A model generated the notes under the pieces. It was not told the origin of the DNA and searched no databases. It was given only the letters and a program-made list of their open reading frames with translations. 6,019 nucleotides of DNA. Source: Planctomycetota bacterium. GTDB lineage: Bacteria; Planctomycetota; Brocadiia; Brocadiales; Bathyanammoxibiaceae. Position numbers and translations under genes: made by a program. This document shows positions 5,724-6,019 of this stretch, piece by piece (position 1 is the first letter of the stretch; each line of letters starts with the position of its first letter). The DNA lies in the NCBI GenBank assembly GCA_030598065.1, contig JAUVQR010000103.1, positions 1 to 6,019 on the forward strand. The letters run 5' to 3'.

Positions 5724-6019
5724 TTACAACGCCGCCGCGGCTACGGTCTGTTTCTTGCCGTTTTCGAGGTAGGGCTGGTAGTATTCCTTGACCGTCTTCA
5801 GGGAGCAGAGCTTCCCGCACATAGTGCAGGTGTCGCCGTCCATCGGGGGGCGGCTCTTGCGAATCTCTCTGGCCCGTTCCTCGGTGATGGCCGTCTTGTA
5901 CTGGGTCTCCCAGTCAAGGTCCCTTCTGGCGATGGCCATCTTGAGGTCCATGTTCTTTACTCTTTCTTTTAGCTTGACCATATCCCCGACGTGGACGGCC
6001 ACCTTTGCGGCCATAACGC
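5724..6019 (-). CDS. thiC: Phosphomethylpyrimidine synthase ThiC, C-terminal fragment
   Basis: ThiC is a noncanonical radical SAM enzyme that converts aminoimidazole ribotide to the HMP-phosphate pyrimidine of thiamine. The window holds its last 97 residues; the gene continues past the right edge, so the ATG at 6014 is internal, not a start. The family's C-terminal pattern is clear: a KVAVHVGDMVKL helix, MAIARRDLDWETQY, an AREIRKSRPP segment, then the iron-sulfur motif DTCTMCGKLC at 5805-5828. The cysteine spacing is CX2CX3C rather than the CX2CX4C described for well-studied ThiC. The ThiC paralogues BzaA, BzaB and BzaF, which make the cobamide lower-ligand base hydroxybenzimidazole, cannot be excluded from this fragment. 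A variable tail ends in VAAAAL. The radical SAM gene starts 133 nt downstream on the same strand. Confidence 0.92.
   Translation of the reverse strand, partial: VMAAKVAVHVGDMVKLKERVKNMDLKMAIARRDLDWETQYKTAITEERAREIRKSRPPMDGDTCTMCGKLCSLKTVKEYYQPYLENGKKQTVAAAAL

Overview
The window looks like bacterial chromosomal DNA of moderate-to-high GC. The genes are tightly packed, use Shine-Dalgarno-type starts, and have sigma70-like promoters in one clearly AT-rich intergenic gap. I see no mobile element, tRNA, rRNA or CRISPR array. The gene set (a long-form thiC end, a cobalamin-type radical SAM enzyme, archease with RtcB, a CruF-type carotenoid protein) suggests an anaerobic or microaerophilic environmental lineage. 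Planctomycetota, Chloroflexota, Nitrospirota and deltaproteobacterial relatives are possible, but I cannot fix the taxon from this sequence.

Layout. Positions 1-1761, minus strand: an RNA-repair pair, archease (1291-1761) followed by the tRNA ligase gene rtcB (1-1220). rtcB is cut by the window edge exactly at its presumed nucleophilic histidine. Positions 1762-1996: an AT-rich divergent promoter region with a leftward promoter for archease-rtcB and a strong rightward promoter whose -35 box lies in a perfect 11-bp tandem duplication. Positions 1997-2857, plus strand: a multi-membrane-span carotenoid biosynthesis protein (DUF422/CruF family). Positions 2858-2963: a short convergent gap. Positions 2964-5590, minus strand: a two-gene cassette in which a B12-binding-domain radical SAM protein (TTG start) overlaps a family-2 O-methyltransferase by four bases (GTGA). 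The methyltransferase therefore most likely starts at GTG 3941, not at the upstream ATG 4004. Positions 5591-5723: a gap without a convincing promoter, holding an inverted repeat and a possible tiny ORF. Positions 5724-6019, minus strand: the C-terminal end of ThiC, whose cluster-binding motif has the spacing CX2CX3C.

How the genes may work together. RtcB and archease form a known functional pair: archease promotes guanylylation and turnover of RtcB. The radical SAM/methyltransferase pair looks translationally coupled and probably modifies one small molecule or lipid. It converges on a CruF-like carotenoid hydratase. CruF-type enzymes create tertiary 1-hydroxyl groups on carotenoid ends, and an O-methyltransferase of this superfamily (CrtF) methylates such hydroxyls in purple bacteria. 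A carotenoid end-group-modification locus is therefore an attractive but unproven reading, and it is the main candidate for something undescribed here.
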